A stretch of DNA of 64,000 bases from Micromonospora sp. NBC_01796. Lineage in GTDB: Bacteria > Actinomycetota > Actinomycetes > Mycobacteriales > Micromonosporaceae. Shown one piece after another: positions 26,223-35,767 of this stretch (positions within the stretch are counted from its first letter, which is position 1; every line of letters begins with the position of its first letter). Made by a program: the position numbers and the translations under genes. The DNA is taken from assembly GCF_035917455.1 (NCBI RefSeq), contig NZ_CP109078.1, positions 3,658,001 to 3,722,000 of the forward strand, in the 5' to 3' direction. Below the pieces are notes generated by a model, which was not told the DNA's origin, did no database searches, and saw nothing but the letters and a program-made list of their open reading frames with translations.

Positions 26223-26256
26223 CCCCGTAGGAAGGGCAGGGGGCCTTCCTACGGGG
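26223..26256. terminator. bidirectional terminator hairpin
   Basis: CCCCGTAGGAAGG (26223-26235) and CCTTCCTACGGGG (26244-26256) form a perfect 13-bp stem with an 8-nt loop between two convergent genes. The right arm overlaps the stop codon of the leftward lipoprotein gene. Confidence 0.85.
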
Positions 26257-27772
26257 TGAGGGCGTGGAAGGCGCCGGCGCGGGTGGCGACGTAGATGCGG
26301 CCACGCCAGACGGCCGGGGTCGACTCGATGCAGCCGCCGAGCCTGACCTGCCACAGGGGTTTCGGCATGACCGTGGTGTCGGCGACGTCGTAGGCGTGCA
26401 GAACCCCGGCGCAGTCGCCGATCAGCAGGACGTCGTCGACCACCACCGGGGACTGCCAGGTCGGTCCGGGCAGGTCGAACCGCCAGCGGACCGTACCGGT
26501 GGCCCGGTCGATGCCGAGCACCTCACCCCCGTTGGTGTCGAAGATGGCCACGTCCCGGTGCAGGGCCGGGGTGCCCCAGGCCCCAGCGGGCCGCCCGTCG
26601 GTGTCGTGCACCCGCCAGACCAGCGGGTTGTCGGCCCGGCGGGGATCGAGTTTGACCAGTTGGCCTACCTCGCGGGAGCGGGCGGTGCCTCGCTCGTACT
26701 CGGCGCCGACGTAGAGCGCGCCCTCGGCGTCGACCACCACCGTGGCGTCGGTGTCGTCGCCCATCCAGAACCGGAAGACCCGTTTCGGCGTACGGCCCTC
26801 CTTCAGCCCGCCGATGTCCCAGCCCTGCACCAGGCCACCGGAGTTGGCGAAGTAGACGGTGTCGCCGTACACGGCGACCGAACTCTCGATCGACACCATC
26901 CGGTCGCCGATGTCGCGCAGGAGTTGCGCGTCCCAGCCGGGGGCGTGGAAGACCAGCTTCGGCGCGACCGTCACCTTCCCGTCCGGGCCGTAGCCCCGGT
27001 TGAGCTTGACGATGTGGAACTGGCTGTTCTCGCCGCCCTCGAACAGGTAGTCGTCGATGACGATGGCGGAACCGTCCCAGTCGTCGTTCCAGAGCGTCGG
27101 TGAGACCGCCCGGGCGGAGAGTTTCCACAGCTCGGTCGGCTTGCCCCGGTCGATCGCGATGATCCGGTAGTAGTTGTCCCGGGACCCGGTGTAGACCAGC
27201 GGGAAGGCGTCCGGATCCACCGTGACCGAGCCCTTGATGATGTCGCCGGTGGGGAAGTCGGGCAGGATCCGCTCGCCGGTCACCGCGTCGAGGAAGTGCA
27301 CCTTGCGGTCGTACGCGCCGAAGACCACCCAGGTCCGCCCGGCCCGTTCGAACACGGCCGGTTGACCGGTCCAGCCGGATCCGCACCACTGCCGGGTGCC
27401 CTTGTCGTCGGTGGACTCGGCGCAGAGCCCCCCGCTGCGGGGGAACTTCCACGCCGACTTCGGAGCGGTGCGCGGCAGCGGGCCGGTGCCGTACCAGGTG
27501 CGGGTCGGGTTGCCGCGGAAGGTGAGCAGACCGGGGACCTTGTCGCCGTACGGCTGGCCCACCCCGGCCGGGTCCGACCACCGGGTGTCGGGCGCGGCGG
27601 TCGCGGTGGGCGCGCTCGCGCCGGCCGTCGCGGACCTTTCCCCGGTCACCCAGGACGACCCGGTACGGTCCGGCGCCGCACCCCGGTCGCAGGAGGCCCC
27701 GCCCAGGAGCAGCCCGAGTACGACGATCGCCGCGACGAGGCGGCTCGGGCGCCGATCAGTGGGTGGCCTCAT
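26249..27772 (-). CDS. PQQ-binding-like beta-propeller lipoprotein or secreted protein
   Basis: 507 residues. The N-terminus (RLVAAIVVLGLLLGGASC) is a lipoprotein-like signal peptide, but the lipobox GGASC is not canonical. The mature part carries propeller blades: FRGNPTRTWYGTG, GKVHFLDAVTGER-type strands, VYFANSGGLVQGWDIGG, WGTPALHRDVAIFDT and GRIYVATRAGAFHAL. These resemble PQQ-dependent dehydrogenase/BamB propellers without the catalytic PQQ ligands being evident. ATG 27772 was chosen; ATG 27811 is in frame, and neither has a strong SD. It diverges from the GlnX-GlnH-PknG operon across 210 nt, so the two may share control. Function is unknown, probably a scaffold or ligand binder at the outer membrane face. 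Confidence 0.78.
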   Translation of the reverse strand: MRPPTDRRPSRLVAAIVVLGLLLGGASCDRGAAPDRTGSSWVTGERSATAGASAPTATAAPDTRWSDPAGVGQPYGDKVPGLLTFRGNPTRTWYGTGPLPRTAPKSAWKFPRSGGLCAESTDDKGTRQWCGSGWTGQPAVFERAGRTWVVFGAYDRKVHFLDAVTGERILPDFPTGDIIKGSVTVDPDAFPLVYTGSRDNYYRIIAIDRGKPTELWKLSARAVSPTLWNDDWDGSAIVIDDYLFEGGENSQFHIVKLNRGYGPDGKVTVAPKLVFHAPGWDAQLLRDIGDRMVSIESSVAVYGDTVYFANSGGLVQGWDIGGLKEGRTPKRVFRFWMGDDTDATVVVDAEGALYVGAEYERGTARSREVGQLVKLDPRRADNPLVWRVHDTDGRPAGAWGTPALHRDVAIFDTNGGEVLGIDRATGTVRWRFDLPGPTWQSPVVVDDVLLIGDCAGVLHAYDVADTTVMPKPLWQVRLGGCIESTPAVWRGRIYVATRAGAFHALTP

Positions 27773-27982
27773 CGGGTCAGTCTGCCCACCGTCCCGCCGG
27801 TCGACGCTCATCCCATCCGACTGTTTCGATATCTGCGCTGTCAGTGCATGTCGGACGAACGGACGAGCCCGCGCCGCCGTGGCGCGGGACCTCACCTGTC
27901 GCATGCCCTCAGTAGCATTGCGTGCGGATGTGGGTTGGGTCACCACCGACCCGCCGCACCCGGTCGACGAGGGGTGGTGACG

Positions 27983-29335
27983 ATGACACTGACCGAACTG
28001 GACACCGATCCGCGGCCGGACCTCGCCGCCGGGCCCGCCCGGCCGGGTGGTCGCCGGCTGCGGGGTGTACGGCGCCGCCGGTTGCGCCGGCTGCTGGTGC
28101 CGACTCCCAACCGGTTCGTGCTGGTCGGAATCATGCTGGTGCTGCTGTTCGCGCTGACCGCCGGCATCGCCGGGCTGGCCGCACGGGCCGCCGTCGACGC
28201 CGGGGAGGTAATGGTCACCAGCGCCGCCCAGATGAGCGGCAACGCCCAGGCGATGCACCGGTGGCTGGCCGAGGCCGATGCCGCCGCCACCGGTCGGTTT
28301 CTCGCCCCACCCGACTCCGGCCAGCGGGTGCAGCTCAACCGCAACTACGAGGACGCGCTCGGCGAGGTACGCCGGCTGCTGGCCGAGTCGGCCGGGCTGA
28401 CCGGCGGCGACCCGGACCGGGCCACCGGGTTGGCTCGGGTGGCGAACCAGTTGCCGGTCTACACCGACCTCGTCCGGCGGGCCCAGGAGCTGGGCGCGGA
28501 GCCGGCCGACAGGCGGCTGGACGCGCTGCTCGGCTCGGCGTACCTGCGGGAGGCGTCCGGCTACCTGCGCGGTGTCCTGCTCCCCGCCGCGCAGCAGCTC
28601 TGGGAGGACGAGACGACCAGGCTGAGCGAGGCCCGGCGGGACGGCCAACTCGCCCTGTTCGGGTCGATCGGCATCACCCTGCTCACCCTGGTCCCGCTCT
28701 GGTGGAGCCAGCGCTACCTGCGGCGTCGCACCAAGCGCCGGGTCAACCCCGGGCTGGCCTTGGCCACCGCCGCCATGCTCGCCACCACCGGCTGGCTGGT
28801 GGTCTCCTGGCGGCACTGGCCGCAGGCCGAGGAGCGGCTGACGGTCGCCGGCCGCAAGCTCGACCAGCACCGGGACCTGATCGAGATCCAGCGCGACGCA
28901 CTCCGCGCCCGCGCCGACGTCCACCTGCGACTCGGCGGTAACAGCAACCAGTACGGCATGGTGGCCCTCAACGAGCGGTTCCGGCGGGACGCGCACTGCG
29001 ATTCGACCGTGGCCGGCTTCACCGACCAGATGCGGGTCCTGGTCGGCGTCTGGTGCACGGGCCACGATCGGTACATCGTGGAGAACGAGCGGCTCGGCGC
29101 CCACCCGGCGGCGGTTGCCGCAGCACTGCCCGGCGGTGAGGTCGCCACCGCGTTCACCCACTACGACACCGAGCTGACCAAGGAAATCAACCGGGTCGAC
29201 CGGGAGATCTACCAGGAGCTGACCAACACGCCACCGGCACCGACCTCGCTGGGTGTGGTCACGCTGCTGCTCTGCCTGATCGGCGCCGCCGGGGTGGCGG
29301 TCGGCATCGGGGTACGGGTGAGGGAGTACCGATGA
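27983..29335 (+). CDS. glnX: GlnX-like four-helix membrane sensor protein
   Basis: 450 residues with four membrane segments: FVLVGIMLVLLFALTAGIAG (about 46-65), LALFGSIGITLLTLVPLWW (about 223-241), LALATAAMLATTGWLVVSW (about 256-274) and SLGVVTLLLCLIGAAGVAVG (about 424-443). Two extracytoplasmic loops of about 150 residues lie between helices 1-2 and 3-4, and both are helical and Arg/Glu-rich, like sensor domains. This layout and the next genes match mycobacterial GlnX, the membrane link between the amino-acid-binding lipoprotein GlnH and kinase PknG. The stop overlaps the GlnH start (ATGA). ATG 27983 was taken; GTG 27977 is in frame. Confidence 0.8.
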   Translation: MTLTELDTDPRPDLAAGPARPGGRRLRGVRRRRLRRLLVPTPNRFVLVGIMLVLLFALTAGIAGLAARAAVDAGEVMVTSAAQMSGNAQAMHRWLAEADAAATGRFLAPPDSGQRVQLNRNYEDALGEVRRLLAESAGLTGGDPDRATGLARVANQLPVYTDLVRRAQELGAEPADRRLDALLGSAYLREASGYLRGVLLPAAQQLWEDETTRLSEARRDGQLALFGSIGITLLTLVPLWWSQRYLRRRTKRRVNPGLALATAAMLATTGWLVVSWRHWPQAEERLTVAGRKLDQHRDLIEIQRDALRARADVHLRLGGNSNQYGMVALNERFRRDAHCDSTVAGFTDQMRVLVGVWCTGHDRYIVENERLGAHPAAVAAALPGGEVATAFTHYDTELTKEINRVDREIYQELTNTPPAPTSLGVVTLLLCLIGAAGVAVGIGVRVREYR

Positions 29336-30372
29336 CGAGTTACCCGACCGGACCGCGCCGCGCCACCGCCGTACTCGCCGTGGTGCTGGTGCTCGCCGGG
29401 AGCGGCTGTGCGAGCAGCTACCAGCCGCCGCCGGTGGCTTCGCCGTACCCGGTCGGGGCGCAGCGGCCGGCGCCGACCCCCAGTCCGATCAGCGCGCCCG
29501 ACTGCGACGCGCGGCTGAGTCTGCGGCCGGATCCGACCCCGCCGGGCAAGTACGTCGAGCAGGGTTACATCCGGGCCGGGGTGGACCAGACGATGACCCG
29601 GATGACCTCCCGTAATCCGGCCACCGGGGAGTTCGAGGGCTTCGACATCGAGTTGCTGCACGAGGTCGCCAAGGCGATGTTCCCCGGCAGGGACCCGAAG
29701 GAGACGCTACGGTTCGTCGTGGTCACCTCGGGCGAGCGGCAGCAGCGGCTCAACGACGGGACGGTGGACATCGTCGCCGACTCGATGACCGCGACCTGCG
29801 CGCGTGCCACGGAGGTCGCCTTCTCCACCGACTATCTCGACTCGGGGCAGACCGTGCTGGTGCGCGGCGACTCCCCGTACCAGGGGATCGGGGACCTGGG
29901 CGGCAAGGCGGTCTGTGCGGCGACCGGCACCACCTCGCTGGAGCACACCCGGGCCCGGCCGGAGAAGCCGCTGCCGGTGTCGGTGCCGAACTGGACCGAC
30001 TGCCTGGTCATGCTGCAACAGAAGCAGGTCGAGGCGATATCCACCGACCACAACGTGCTGCTCGGTCTCCGGGACCTCGACCCGACCACCCGGTTGGTCA
30101 CCCAACCGCCGTCGCGCCCGACCGGCGACACCTCCTGCGACTGGCACGACGAGCCGAAATCGTCCTGCACCTGGTTCAGCGACGAACCGCACGCGGTCGC
30201 CACCCGGCAGGACGACGTCGCCCTGCTCCGGTTCGTCAACCACGTGCTGGAGCAGATCCGGCAGAACGGCAGGTGGGTGCAGATGCACGAGAAGTGGCTG
30301 CCGGAGCACCCGGACAACGGGCCGCCCCCGGCCCGCTACGGCCCCAACCTGTCCTGGCCCCCGGGCATGTGA
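29332..30372 (+). CDS. glnH: GlnH-like amino-acid-binding lipoprotein (SBP family 3)
   Basis: 346 residues. A signal peptide ends at VLVLAGSGC, a likely lipobox cysteine, followed by a Pro-rich linker. The binding domain has YIRAGVDQTMTRMTSRNPAT, EFEGFDIELLHEVA, GERQQRLNDGTVDIVADSMT and VCAATGTTSLEH, the bilobed fold of polar-amino-acid receptors. No amino-acid ABC permease or ATPase is adjacent, so it is probably a sensor rather than a transporter part. In mycobacteria GlnH binds aspartate or glutamate and signals through GlnX to PknG. The start overlaps the glnX stop by 4 nt. Confidence 0.87.
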   Translation: MTSYPTGPRRATAVLAVVLVLAGSGCASSYQPPPVASPYPVGAQRPAPTPSPISAPDCDARLSLRPDPTPPGKYVEQGYIRAGVDQTMTRMTSRNPATGEFEGFDIELLHEVAKAMFPGRDPKETLRFVVVTSGERQQRLNDGTVDIVADSMTATCARATEVAFSTDYLDSGQTVLVRGDSPYQGIGDLGGKAVCAATGTTSLEHTRARPEKPLPVSVPNWTDCLVMLQQKQVEAISTDHNVLLGLRDLDPTTRLVTQPPSRPTGDTSCDWHDEPKSSCTWFSDEPHAVATRQDDVALLRFVNHVLEQIRQNGRWVQMHEKWLPEHPDNGPPPARYGPNLSWPPGM

Positions 30373-30379
30373 GGACGGA

Positions 30380-31693
30380 ATGGCCGAACCACGCGCACGG
30401 GAACATCCGGGAGGACAGCACCAGCCGGAGGTGCAGCATCAGCAGGGCGGGTCGGCTCAGCCGGAGGCGGAACTGCACCGGCTGCGGGCCGAGTGCGCCC
30501 GGCTGGCCGGCGCCCTGGTGGTCCGCGACGAAGCGGACGGCTACCGGCAGCTGGAGCGGCCGGACGCCGCCGGGGCGACCGCCCGCGCCTGGCAGGACGT
30601 CCAGTGGCGGATCGGAGAGCTCGCCGCCCAGCTCGCCGCCGCCCAGCAGTTGCTCGACCGGGCGGACCTGTTGCGTCAGCGCCGCTTCGCCGGCCCGGTC
30701 GAACGGTCGGGCCCGGTCGCCGAGGTGGATCCGGGCGCACCGGCCGGTGACACCGAGCTGTGGGCACTGCTGCGCGGTCCGTGCGAGGTGGTCCTGACCG
30801 CGGCCACCGGCGCACCCGTCGAGGTGATCGCTTTGCCCCTGCCGGAGGTGATCGTCCGGGCCGGCGAGCACCACGCCGCGATCCTGGCCGTGGCCGAGGC
30901 GGTCGCCGCCGCCCGCGCCACCATGCTCACCCGGCTCGAAACGGTGGTCGGGCGGCTCGCCGAGGTGCGGGGCCGGGCGGCCGGGGTGTCCGTACCGGAC
31001 GCGCTGATCGAGGGCCTGCAGACCGAGATCGACACACTCCGGCGGTCCGGGGAGCGGGATCCGCTGGGGGCGGCCGACGGGGTGGCCTGGGCCGCCGCCC
31101 GGGACCGGCTCGCCGCCAGGATCACCGAACTCGGCGTACGGGTGGGACGGGCCGAGGAGCTGCGCGGCCGGTTGCCGGGCCTGGTGGACGAGTTGCGGCT
31201 GCTGATCGGTCGACTCGACGCGGACGAGACCGAGGCGAGACACGCGTGGCGGGGCCTCACCCCGATCCCCGGCGATCCCGAGCCCGGCCCCGATTCCGGC
31301 CCACCGGTGCCGCAGGCCGCGACCCTGCGGGTACGGCTGCGCGCGGTCGAACGCCGTTGCCGCCGGGGTGAGTGGTGGGACGCGGTCGACGAGGAGTCCG
31401 AGCCGGCCGAGATCGGTGCCGAGGTGACCTCGGCGGCGGAGCAGGCCGCGCGTGCCCGGGACGCGGCCGGGATACGGCGGCGACGCCTCTACGACTACCG
31501 GATCGAGCTTCGGGGCCGGCTGGACGCCTTCCAGCGCAAGGCGTTCGGTGCCGGGCGTTCCGAGGACCTGGCCCTGACCGACCTCTACAACGAGGCCCGG
31601 CGTCGACTCCGGGCGGATCCGCTCGACGCCCCGGCCGCCGACCGGGCGGTCAACCGGTACCTGCACGCGGTGAACGAGGAGGGTCCGGCATGA
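30380..31693 (+). CDS. coiled-coil protein of unknown function in the pknG operon
   Basis: 437 residues, no signal peptide or membrane segment. The first 25 residues are Gln- and Pro-rich. Residues about 30-110 (ELHRLRAECARLAGALVV, QWRIGELAAQLAAAQQLLDR) and 200-300 (LTRLETVVGRLAEVRGRAAG, LAARITELGVRVGRAEELRG) show heptad-like Leu/Ala spacing. A proline-rich break near 310 is followed by another basic helical part (RLYDYRIELRGRLDAFQRKA). It lies 7 nt after glnH and its stop overlaps pknG (ATGA), so it is almost certainly made together with the kinase. I recognise no family. A scaffold for kinase assembly is a guess from position only. Confidence 0.75.
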   Translation: MAEPRAREHPGGQHQPEVQHQQGGSAQPEAELHRLRAECARLAGALVVRDEADGYRQLERPDAAGATARAWQDVQWRIGELAAQLAAAQQLLDRADLLRQRRFAGPVERSGPVAEVDPGAPAGDTELWALLRGPCEVVLTAATGAPVEVIALPLPEVIVRAGEHHAAILAVAEAVAAARATMLTRLETVVGRLAEVRGRAAGVSVPDALIEGLQTEIDTLRRSGERDPLGAADGVAWAAARDRLAARITELGVRVGRAEELRGRLPGLVDELRLLIGRLDADETEARHAWRGLTPIPGDPEPGPDSGPPVPQAATLRVRLRAVERRCRRGEWWDAVDEESEPAEIGAEVTSAAEQAARARDAAGIRRRRLYDYRIELRGRLDAFQRKAFGAGRSEDLALTDLYNEARRRLRADPLDAPAADRAVNRYLHAVNEEGPA

Positions 31694-34134
31694 ACGGCTG
31701 TCTCGCCCGCGACTGTCCGGGCGCCGTCGACCTCGACGGCTTCTGCCTCAAGTGGGGCCACCGCTGCGCCGGCCAGTCCGGCGAGGACTCCGCCGGCTCC
31801 AACGGGTCGAACGGCGCCGAGGGTGGCTCGGTCGCGGGATCCGGGCCGGTGCGCGGCGGCGCTCCGAGCGCGTTCGCCCGGCCGTCGGTGGCCGCCCGTC
31901 CGAGCCGGCCCGCCACCGCACCGCCGGCCTCGGCCGGAGCGGATCGGCGGGCGGGACCGAGTGGTCCGGACCCGGTCGGGGTCAGCTCGGGTGGTGCCGG
32001 CTGGCGTACGGGGTCGGGCAGCGGGTCGACCGGTGGCGGCTCCGGTGGGGGCGCGGGCGCCCGACCGGGCGGAGGACCACCACCCGGCTTCGGCGGCGGG
32101 ACCCGGCGCTGGTTCGGGCTGGTCGAGATGCCGGTGGTCCCGCCACGGGATCCGCTCACCGCGATCCGGGCCGAGCACGCCGTACCCGAACACGCCCGGA
32201 TCTGTGCCCGGTCCTCCTGCCGGCGACCGGTCGGCCGGACCGACGGCACCGACTCCGGCATCACCACCGGCTACTGCCCGCACTGCGGCACCCCGTTCTC
32301 GTTCGTTCCGCCGCTGCACGACGGTGACGTGATCAAGCAGCGGTACCGGATCCGGGGCTGCATCGGTTACGGCGGGATGGGCTGGATCTTCGCCGCCCGG
32401 GACGAGGACATGGACGCGAGCTGGCGGGTGCTCAAGCGCCAGCGGGCCGCCGAGGACGCCACCGCCGCCGAGGCGTTCGTCGGGGAACGGCGGGCACTGA
32501 TCGCCCTGGACCACCCGAACATCGTCAAGATCTACGACTTCGTGCCGCCGGAGGCGGGCGACGGTACGCCGTACATCGTGATGGAGTTCGTGGGCGGGCA
32601 GTCGCTGGACGAGATGCGACCGCGCCCGTCCGGCTGGGGCGTACCGGGGCCGCTGCCGTTGCCGCAGGTGCTGGCGTACGGGCTGGCCATCCTGGACGCC
32701 TTCGAGCACCTGCACGAGCAGGACTGGCTCTACTGTGACCTGAAGCCGGACAACGTCATGCACGTCGGCAACCGGCTCAAGCTGCTCGACCTCGGTGCCG
32801 CCCGCCGCGCCGACGACCTGGACAGCCCGCTGCTGGGCACCCGTGGTTTCGAGGCGCCCGAGGTGCACAGGCACGGGGCGCGGGCCGCCTCGGTCCGCTC
32901 CGACCTCTACACCGTCGGGCGCACCCTCGGGGCGCTCAGCCTGGCCGCCAACACCAGCCAGTACGTGAGCCGGTTCCCGGACGGGCGGCTGCCGGACGCG
33001 GTGCCGCAGTTGCTCGACGAGCACGAGTCGTACCGCCGACTGCTGGCCCGGTCGACCCACCCGGAGCCGGGCCGCCGGTTCGGTTCGGCCGACGAGATGT
33101 ACGCGCAGGTGCACGGCGTACTCCGGCAGGTGCTCGCGGAGCAGGGGCAGGAGGTGCCGCCCACGGCGTCCACCCTGTTCGGGCTCGCGCCCCGCCCGTT
33201 CGGCGCGTACGACGATCTGACCACGCCGGTGCCGGCGGCGATGGTGGCCACCGCGCTCCCGGCGCCGCTGATGGATCTCGCCGATCCCGGTGCCGGTTTT
33301 CTCGGCTCGGTCGGCGCGGTCCAGCCGGCGGAGCTGATCGGCCTGCTCGGTCGGGCACCGGAACGCAGCCGGGACGTGCTGCTCCGGCTGACCCGGGCCT
33401 ACCTCGACGCCGGGCAGCCCGAGTTGGCCGCCGGCACCCTGACCGAGCTGGCCGCCCGGCCGGACGCCCCGGTCGACGACTGGCGGCTGGACTGGCACCA
33501 CGGGCTGGTCGCCCTGGCCTCGGGCGACATCGGCGCCGCCCGCCAGCACTTCGACACCGTGTACGGGCTGCTGCCCGGCGAACTGCCGGCCCGACTCGGG
33601 TACGCGGTGACCAGCGAACTCGACGGCGACCTGCCCACGGCCGAGCGGCACTACGCGGCGGTCTGGGCCACCGAGCGCTCGTCGTTGAGCGCGCTGTTCG
33701 GGCTGGCCCGTACCCGGTTGGGGCAGGGTGACCGGCGGGGGGCCGCAGCGGCCCTGGACGAGGTTCCGGAGACGGCCAGTTACCGGGTGCCGGCGCAGGT
33801 CGCGAAGGTCAGGGCGCTGCTGTCCGGTGCCCGGGTGGCGGATCCGGCCGAGGTCGACCTGGTGGACGCCGCCGTCGCGGCGGAGGCGATCGACCTGACC
33901 GGGGCCGCCCGGGACAGCCTCACCGCCGAGGTGCTGGAGGTGGCGCTCGCCTGGGCGGTGCCGCGCCAGCCGGCCGGCACGGAACAGGTGTTCGGGGTGC
34001 CGCTGGCCGAGGAGCGGCTGCGGGAGCGGCTGGCCGAGGTCTACCGCTCGCTGGCCCGGCAGAGTGTGTCGCGCCAGGAGCGGGTCGCCCTGGTGGACCG
34101 GGCCAACCAGGTACGTCCCTGGACCTGGCTGTGA
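31690..34134 (+). CDS. pknG: PknG-type serine/threonine protein kinase (zinc/rubredoxin-kinase-TPR)
   Basis: 814 residues, no membrane segment. The start has a cysteine cluster (C4, C9, C19, C26), then about 110 residues of Ser/Gly/Pro-rich linker. A rubredoxin-like knuckle pair follows: C172-x4-C177 and C196-x2-C199 (YCPHCGTPFSF). Kinase domain about 215-475: GCIGYGGMG loop, Lys249, YCDLKPDNVM (Asp350) replacing HRD, and DLG (Asp367) replacing DFG, both as in mycobacterial PknG. A TPR-rich C-terminal half runs from about 540 to 814. PknG phosphorylates GarA/OdhI-type FHA proteins to set 2-oxoglutarate and glutamate flux. The ATG overlaps the previous stop. The first knuckle is C-x4-C instead of the usual C-x2-C. 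Confidence 0.93.
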   Translation: MNGCLARDCPGAVDLDGFCLKWGHRCAGQSGEDSAGSNGSNGAEGGSVAGSGPVRGGAPSAFARPSVAARPSRPATAPPASAGADRRAGPSGPDPVGVSSGGAGWRTGSGSGSTGGGSGGGAGARPGGGPPPGFGGGTRRWFGLVEMPVVPPRDPLTAIRAEHAVPEHARICARSSCRRPVGRTDGTDSGITTGYCPHCGTPFSFVPPLHDGDVIKQRYRIRGCIGYGGMGWIFAARDEDMDASWRVLKRQRAAEDATAAEAFVGERRALIALDHPNIVKIYDFVPPEAGDGTPYIVMEFVGGQSLDEMRPRPSGWGVPGPLPLPQVLAYGLAILDAFEHLHEQDWLYCDLKPDNVMHVGNRLKLLDLGAARRADDLDSPLLGTRGFEAPEVHRHGARAASVRSDLYTVGRTLGALSLAANTSQYVSRFPDGRLPDAVPQLLDEHESYRRLLARSTHPEPGRRFGSADEMYAQVHGVLRQVLAEQGQEVPPTASTLFGLAPRPFGAYDDLTTPVPAAMVATALPAPLMDLADPGAGFLGSVGAVQPAELIGLLGRAPERSRDVLLRLTRAYLDAGQPELAAGTLTELAARPDAPVDDWRLDWHHGLVALASGDIGAARQHFDTVYGLLPGELPARLGYAVTSELDGDLPTAERHYAAVWATERSSLSALFGLARTRLGQGDRRGAAAALDEVPETASYRVPAQVAKVRALLSGARVADPAEVDLVDAAVAAEAIDLTGAARDSLTAEVLEVALAWAVPRQPAGTEQVFGVPLAEERLRERLAEVYRSLARQSVSRQERVALVDRANQVRPWTWL

Positions 34135-34195
34135 ACCTCCGTACCCGCGCAGTGCCGCGCCGTCTCTGCCCGCTTCGATCCGGGGAGGTGCGCCG

Positions 34196-35767
34196 GTGAG
34201 CGCTGGCCCGAGCTTCGACATCAGCACCCACTACGAGATGTACCTGCCGACCGAGGGGACCCTGGTGGACGTGGTCGCCACCGTCCGCTCGACCGGCGCG
34301 GCGGCCGGGGACGGTGGGTCCGGACTGGTGGCGCCGCACCTCGCCGAGGTGATCCTGCTGGACTGTTCGGGTTCGATGGGGTCACCGACGAGCAAGCTGA
34401 TCCAGGCTCGTCGGGCGGCGATCGCGGCCATCGACGCGCTGCCGGACGGGGTCCGGTTCGCCGTGGTGGCGGGGACCCACACCGCGGAGATGATCTATCC
34501 GGGGACGGCCCGGTTGATGGTTGCCGGGGACACCACCCGGACCGCCGCCAAGGAGGCGCTGCGCCGTACCGGTGCCGGTGGCGGTACGGCGATGAGCAGG
34601 TGGCTCCGGTTGGCGGCCCGAATCTTCGACGAGGCGCCGGGCAGCGTACGGCACGCGATCATGCTCACCGACGGGCGTAACGAGAGCGAACCCGTCACCG
34701 AGTTGGACGCGATCCTGGGCGAGTGCGCCGGTCACTACACGGTGGACTGCCGGGCGATCGCCGAGCGGCCGGGGGTGCACGCCTGGCGGGGCACCGAGCT
34801 GATTCGGATCGCCGACGCGCTCGGCGCGAACCCGGTGGTGCCGGTGGAGGACCTGGACCGTCTCTCCGCCGAGTTCACCCAGCTCATCGCGGGCGCCCTG
34901 GGTCAGCGGACGGCGGACGTCCGGTTGCGCGTACGGACGTCGGCGCTGGCCGGGGTCCGGTTCGTCAAGCAGGTGTACCCGACCATCGCCGACCTCGCCG
35001 AGCTGGCCCAACCGGTCGACGGCCAGACCACCGACTATCCGATCGGGTCGTGGGGCGAGGGGCACCGGGATTACCACATCGGGCTGGCGGTGCAGCCGAT
35101 GGCGGCCAACGAGACCCGCCGGGTGGCCTGGCTGAGCCTGCTGGTGCCGGGCGTGGCCGAGCCGGCCGACGTGCTGCCCGACCAGGACCGGCCGGCCGGG
35201 GTCGGGATCGCGGAGGTCGGGCAGACGGCGGTGGCGGTGGAGTGGACGGAGGACATCGCCCGCTACACGGGGATCAACCCGACGGTGGCCCACTACACCC
35301 GGCAGCAGGAGCTGGCGGCGGCGATCCGGGCCGCCTGGGAGGCGTTCGACGAGCGCCGGCTCGCCGACGCCGAGGCGTTGATGGGGCGGGCGGTGGCGTT
35401 GGCGCACGCCGCCGGTGCGCACGACAAGCTGGCCGTCTTCGACCGGGTGGTGAAGATCGAGGACGCCGCGTCGGGACGGGTGCGGCTCCGGCCGGACGTC
35501 GACCCCGGCCACTGGCAGGTGCCGACCGTCACCGGCCACCACACCCGTTCCTGGGACACCGCCGGTCCGACCGGTCTCAGCGGCCCGAACGACGGGCGCG
35601 ACAACGGCGCGTCCGGTCCCGTACCGCTCGGTGGGGTGCCGGGTCCACGCTCGCCGGAGGTGGAGGTCGCCCCGCTGCCGGACGAGTGCCCGGAGTGCCG
35701 GACCCGCCGCCGGGGGCGGTTCTGCGAGCGGTGCCGGTACGACTTCCACGCGAGCCGGACCGGCTGA
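34196..35767 (+). CDS. VWA-domain protein with C-terminal zinc ribbon, pknG-linked
   Basis: 523 residues, cytoplasmic. VWA domain about 45-230 with a complete MIDAS: D56-x-S58-x-S60 (DCSGSMGS), T131 in GGGTAMS and D159 in LTDGRNE. A second beta-rich region (about 235-340) resembles that after VWA domains of inter-alpha-trypsin-inhibitor-like proteins, then a helical stretch (QQELAAAIRAAWEAFDERRL). A disordered linker leads to a zinc ribbon C498-x2-C501 and C510-x2-C513. GTG 34196 has GGGGAGG 7 nt upstream. The stop overlaps the NTPase start (TGATG). Position suggests a metal-dependent protein-binding adaptor of the PknG module; the partner is unknown. Confidence 0.85.
   Translation: MSAGPSFDISTHYEMYLPTEGTLVDVVATVRSTGAAAGDGGSGLVAPHLAEVILLDCSGSMGSPTSKLIQARRAAIAAIDALPDGVRFAVVAGTHTAEMIYPGTARLMVAGDTTRTAAKEALRRTGAGGGTAMSRWLRLAARIFDEAPGSVRHAIMLTDGRNESEPVTELDAILGECAGHYTVDCRAIAERPGVHAWRGTELIRIADALGANPVVPVEDLDRLSAEFTQLIAGALGQRTADVRLRVRTSALAGVRFVKQVYPTIADLAELAQPVDGQTTDYPIGSWGEGHRDYHIGLAVQPMAANETRRVAWLSLLVPGVAEPADVLPDQDRPAGVGIAEVGQTAVAVEWTEDIARYTGINPTVAHYTRQQELAAAIRAAWEAFDERRLADAEALMGRAVALAHAAGAHDKLAVFDRVVKIEDAASGRVRLRPDVDPGHWQVPTVTGHHTRSWDTAGPTGLSGPNDGRDNGASGPVPLGGVPGPRSPEVEVAPLPDECPECRTRRRGRFCERCRYDFHASRTG

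Noticed and set aside
27773-29161. Extension of the PQQ-propeller frame over 460 codons upstream
   Set aside because: The extra part is antisense to glnX, and the signal peptide starts at 27772.
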